From Alphaproteobacteria bacterium (lineage in GTDB: Bacteria > Pseudomonadota > Alphaproteobacteria > Micavibrionales > CSBR16-224): a stretch of DNA of 7,975 nt. The notes under the pieces are model-generated. The model was not told the origin of the DNA. It saw only the letters and a list, made by a program, of their open reading frames with translations, and searched no databases. Location of the stretch: contig SBHI01000204.1 in the NCBI GenBank assembly GCA_006226225.1, positions 1 to 7,975 of the forward strand. Direction: 5' to 3'. A program made the position numbers and the translations under genes. Below, one piece after another: positions 5,678 to 7,975 of the stretch (position 1 is its first letter; each line of letters starts with the position of its first letter).

Positions 5678-5908
5678 ATGACAGAAGAAAAACTCAATGC
5701 AATTGAAGAGGCACTGGCGCATCAGGAGCTGCAGATTGAAACGCTGAGCAAAATGGCGGCGCAGCAATTTGATGTGATTGATGTGCTGAAAAGAAAAGTC
5801 GATGCCTTGCAGAAAAAAATCGAGACCTTAAGCGAAGACGGGCTTTCGGAGAATGACGGGCTGTCCTCTATCGAACAAATGCGCAACGAAAAACCGCCGC
5901 ATTATTAA
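5678..5908 (+). CDS. slyX: SlyX family coiled-coil protein
   Basis: This 76-residue protein has the SlyX layout. A single long, charged coiled coil (about residues 3-52) has the heptad-rich stretch LNAIEEALAHQELQIETL, then V-L-K-R-K-V-D-A-L-Q-K-K-I-E-T-L. An acidic, flexible linker follows, and the conserved C-terminus ends PPHY. SlyX proteins are small cytosolic proteins of unknown molecular function, usually about 70-80 residues. The start is ATG 5678, with AGAG about 7 bases upstream. The gene begins 22 bases after the sbcB stop, so the two are likely cotranscribed. Its TAA overlaps the convergent YHYH gene's TAA (shared TTAA, 5905-5908). The assignment rests on length, coiled-coil pattern and the C-terminal motif. 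Confidence 0.85.
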   Translation: MTEEKLNAIEEALAHQELQIETLSKMAAQQFDVIDVLKRKVDALQKKIETLSEDGLSENDGLSSIEQMRNEKPPHY

Positions 5909-6780
5909 AAGCGCGGCGGCACGCCACGCGGCGGTGGAGGGCGTCCTCCGCGCGAGCCACCAAAACCTCTGCTGCCACCGGGCGGAGATTTTTCAAAGCT
6001 GCGATCCGGCTCCCCGATCCAGCAGCGCGGCACAAAAGGAAAACTTTCCGTCAGCATATAAACGCTTTCCCCTTCCAGCTCCATCTCGTTACAGCGGCCG
6101 AGATCACCGCTGCCTTCCACATAGGTAAAGTCCTGCGTATAGGTGCCGTCATATTTTCCGGCGGGGGAATTTGCAGGACGCGTGCCGCTTTTCAGCTGAT
6201 AGCTTGACGTATAACTGCCGGGCGGGGCGGCATAGATTTTATAACCATCTGCGGCATAGCCGATATGCACAGCCTCGCCCTTGACCAGATCGGCAGGCAT
6301 GGCGTGATAATGATAGGCGCCGTTGGGTTGGACATGGCCGCCGTTTTGGTCGATGCCAAGGCGGTGCTTGCCATTGACGATGCCTTCCTCGACCCAACCG
6401 GAATTACGATCTCTGCGCCAATATTCCGCCGTACCCGGATCAAAGGGCACGCCGTTCAAAGCCACGCCAAAATCCATGCGGTTGGTCAGCGGAATAATCG
6501 CCTGCGCCTTTTGCGGATGCGCCGGAATGCGGAATTTATAATCCTGTTCGGAAATAGCATGCGGATTTTCCGGCCCCGGGAATTGTCCCGTGCTGTGATT
6601 GGGCACACCGTTGCCCTGCATCACCAGATAGTCGCCTTCCTGACGCAACGTGACTTTATTTGCCAAAATCGCCATCAGGGAAAACTGTCCATGCGGCATG
6701 TGGTCATCATGCGTGCCATGCGCCAGCGCCGCAGCAGGCAACAACATCAGACAGCAAAGAAAAAGCATCACGTATCTCAT
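5905..6780 (-). CDS. Secreted YHYH-domain protein
   Basis: This 291-residue protein has a clear signal peptide (MRYVMLFLCCLMLLPAAALA) with cleavage before H21. The mature chain therefore begins with a His-rich segment, HGTHDDHMPHG (H21, H24, H27, H30). The YHYH domain follows, with the name motif in GAYHYHAMP (YHYH at 157-160), GYAADGYKIYA (174-184), GRCNEMEL (228-235) and YMLTESFPFVPRCWIG (241-256). C230 and C253 may form a disulfide. The last 25 residues are Gly/Arg/Pro-rich (from about 267) and probably unstructured. YHYH proteins are exported and of unknown function. The histidines suggest metal binding, which is inference. No good ribosome site precedes ATG 6780, but the signal peptide supports that start. 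The gene converges on slyX with a four-base stop overlap. Confidence 0.87.
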   Translation of the reverse strand: MRYVMLFLCCLMLLPAAALAHGTHDDHMPHGQFSLMAILANKVTLRQEGDYLVMQGNGVPNHSTGQFPGPENPHAISEQDYKFRIPAHPQKAQAIIPLTNRMDFGVALNGVPFDPGTAEYWRRDRNSGWVEEGIVNGKHRLGIDQNGGHVQPNGAYHYHAMPADLVKGEAVHIGYAADGYKIYAAPPGSYTSSYQLKSGTRPANSPAGKYDGTYTQDFTYVEGSGDLGRCNEMELEGESVYMLTESFPFVPRCWIGEPDRSFEKSPPGGSRGFGGSRGGRPPPPRGVPPRF

Positions 6781-6838
6781 GGCGACAGCTTAACCCAAAA
6801 CAGGCAGTGCGCCAAGATGACAACGCCGCCCTTTTTCC

Positions 6839-6877
6839 TTGACTTTGCCTCTCTATACTTATAATATGTCAAATATT
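6839..6877 (+). promoter_or_regulatory. Promoter for the BTLCP-type peptidase gene
   Basis: TTGACT (6839-6844, 5/6) is followed by a perfect TATAAT (6860-6865) at 15 bases, or by TAATAT (6862-6867) at 17 bases. The inverted repeat AATAT-GTCAA-ATATT (6863-6877) overlaps the -10 and start region and could be an operator. The predicted leader is about 35 bases and carries AAGGGG (6892-6897), 8 bases before ATG 6906. Confidence 0.5.
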
Positions 6878-6905
6878 TTCACGGAAACAGCAAGGGGCAT
6901 GACAA

Positions 6906-7817
6906 ATGACGGCACCGCAGAAGAAGCCGCCGCAAAAGCCGCAGAAAAAGAAAGGCTTTCTACACAGCCGCAAACTGAAATGGGCGTTTTATACTGTTGT
7001 CGCCTGGGGTGCCGCAAATTATTACGTGCCGGAAATCGGCGACAGCATCTCGCAAAAATTCAATGAACTGGCGGAAACCCATGCCGTTCTGGACATGCAG
7101 AATCCGAACCCGTTCCTGAAAGAGCAGGAACTGAAAGACGTTGATCTTTATAACCGCCGCAACATCAAACTGATGGGGGAAGAGGCGGAAAACGATTTCT
7201 TTGCCAATGTCGATATCGCTGATAAATGGTATGCCGCTTTGGGGCGTTACGAAATGCTGATGGATGACCGCGACAACCGCGCCTTTATGCAGCAATGGCT
7301 GCGCTCGCTAAACCATCTGCGCGGCAAATCCATTGCAGAGCAGGCCACGGAAGTCGATGCCATTGTCGACCGCCTGATCGAATATACGCCCGACCCTGCC
7401 CTTTACGGCAAACGGGATTACTTTGCCTCCCCCATTGAAACGCTGTGGCACAAAAAAGGCGATTGCGATGATTTTGCCATCCTGAAATATTTTGCGTTGA
7501 GGTATCTCGGTGTACCGGACGAGCATATGTATGTTGTTGCCGTCGGCGACCAGAATGACAATATCCTCGACCACGCCACCCTGCTGGTAGACGTAAAGGA
7601 AAAAGGCGTCGGCGCAAAAATTGCCAGCGCATTGACACCCGACTGGATCGAGGAACTTGTCACCAATCATAAGGACACGGATTTCCGCGTCTTGGATAAT
7701 GACGGCAGTGAAATCGGCCGCCTGATCGAAGAAGACAAAAGCCGCTATCTGCCTTATTACGCCATGAATGCGCAAAGCTTTTGGCGTGTTCCCAAAAACA
7801 CCAATTTGTGGAAATAA
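6906..7817 (+). CDS. Membrane-anchored transglutaminase-like cysteine peptidase (BTLCP family, LapG-like)
   Basis: This 303-residue protein fits the bacterial transglutaminase-like cysteine proteinase family. A Lys/Pro-rich cytosolic tail (1-25) leads into one hydrophobic segment (about 26-41, WAFYTVVAWGAANYYV), an uncleaved anchor that puts the rest in the periplasm. The catalytic region has KKGDCDDFAILKYFALRYLG (nucleophile C187, flanked by D186, D188 and D189), then YVVAVGDQNDNILDHATLLV (H223), then RVLDNDGSEI (D264 or D266), giving a Cys-His-Asp triad. LapG of Pseudomonas has a related triad and uses acidic residues beside its Cys to bind calcium, so the same is plausible here. LapG cleaves large surface adhesins under c-di-GMP control through LapD, but no LapD-like protein or adhesin lies in this window and the target is unknown. 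AAGGGG 8 bases upstream supports ATG 6906. The gene stands alone behind its own promoter. Confidence 0.87.
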   Translation: MTAPQKKPPQKPQKKKGFLHSRKLKWAFYTVVAWGAANYYVPEIGDSISQKFNELAETHAVLDMQNPNPFLKEQELKDVDLYNRRNIKLMGEEAENDFFANVDIADKWYAALGRYEMLMDDRDNRAFMQQWLRSLNHLRGKSIAEQATEVDAIVDRLIEYTPDPALYGKRDYFASPIETLWHKKGDCDDFAILKYFALRYLGVPDEHMYVVAVGDQNDNILDHATLLVDVKEKGVGAKIASALTPDWIEELVTNHKDTDFRVLDNDGSEIGRLIEEDKSRYLPYYAMNAQSFWRVPKNTNLWK

Positions 7818-7910
7818 CACGGCATAGCATCCCCCGACCATCTGTGATATATCAATGATGCCGCCATCGAAAGCGGCGCATGCGATTGCTTTCATAGACG
7901 GAGAACTTTT

Positions 7911-7975
7911 TTGCCGCAGCAAATAACAAAGCCGGATCAACACGGCGCGACAATCCCGCATCAGCTGTCGGTTTC
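7911..7975 (+). CDS. Possible start of a further gene, cut by the window end
   Basis: A TTG at 7911 is preceded by GGAG (7900-7903) at an ideal 7-base spacing and opens a frame with no stop to the window end: 21 codons plus two bases, beginning M-P-Q-Q-I-T-K-P-D-Q. The stretch is too short to identify, and TTG starts are uncommon, so this is tentative. The gap before it (7818-7910) holds only a small stem, GCCGC/GCGGC (7860-7864 and 7873-7877), with no T-tract. Confidence 0.3.
   Translation, partial: MPQQITKPDQHGATIPHQLSV

Noticed and set aside
6265..6864. Open frame of 199 codons on the + strand opposite the YHYH gene
   Set aside because: The minus strand has a signal peptide and the YHYH motifs. 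The opposite frame is an antisense shadow.
6899..7066. Alternative ATG at 6899 just after AAGGGG, in another frame
   Set aside because: It is only 1 base from the ribosome site and ends after about 55 codons. The ATG at 6906 has good spacing and leads into the peptidase.
7308..7961. Open frame of 217 codons on the minus strand opposite the peptidase
   Set aside because: The + strand shows the catalytic Cys and His motifs, a ribosome site and a promoter. The antisense frame has no recognisable feature.
1..7975. CRISPR array, tRNA, rRNA, insertion sequence, phage or defence genes
   Set aside because: There are no regularly spaced repeats, cloverleaf-like segments, transposase motifs or defence domains on either strand.

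Overview
The window is about 8 kb of ordinary bacterial chromosome, densely coded on both strands. The gene families and the moderate-GC codon use suggest a proteobacterium, most likely an alphaproteobacterium. The main pointers are a membrane-anchored transglutaminase-like cysteine peptidase of the BTLCP type, a SAM-transporter-like EamA/DMT carrier, and a Gram-negative-type slyX. No rRNA or tRNA gene, insertion sequence, integrase or CRISPR array was seen. The lineage call is an inference from family content only.

Layout. Bases 1-273 are non-coding and unusually rich in inverted repeats. They precede a secreted Sel1-repeat protein (274-1026, +). Convergent to it is an unrecognised, probably exported protein of about 400 residues (1072-2250, -). 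Its natural start (ATG at 2281, with a strong ribosome site and a signal peptide) is one base out of frame because of a run of seven A's. A divergent intergenic region of about 260 bases holds that gene's promoter and, facing the other way, a leader with a strong terminator-like hairpin. The leader precedes a 10-TM EamA/DMT transporter (2543-3481, +).

The transporter converges with a yaiI/UPF0178 gene (3478-3933, -), and the two share a TTAA stop overlap. A divergent promoter region of about 160 bases then leads into exonuclease I (sbcB, 4093-5655, +), followed 22 bases later by slyX (5678-5908, +), probably as one operon. slyX converges, again through a TTAA stop overlap, with a secreted YHYH-domain protein (5905-6780, -). 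After another divergent region comes the BTLCP-type peptidase (6906-7817, +). The last 65 bases may hold the start of one more gene.

Functionally this is a mixed neighbourhood: envelope or periplasmic proteins (Sel1, the unknown exported protein, the YHYH protein, the anchored peptidase), one inner-membrane carrier, and cytosolic DNA repair (ExoI) with two small conserved proteins (SlyX, YaiI). No multi-gene novel system is evident. The most interesting items are the homopolymer frameshift that removes the signal peptide of the unknown protein, the hairpin leader upstream of the transporter, and a 17/18 direct repeat bracketing the Sel1 gene.
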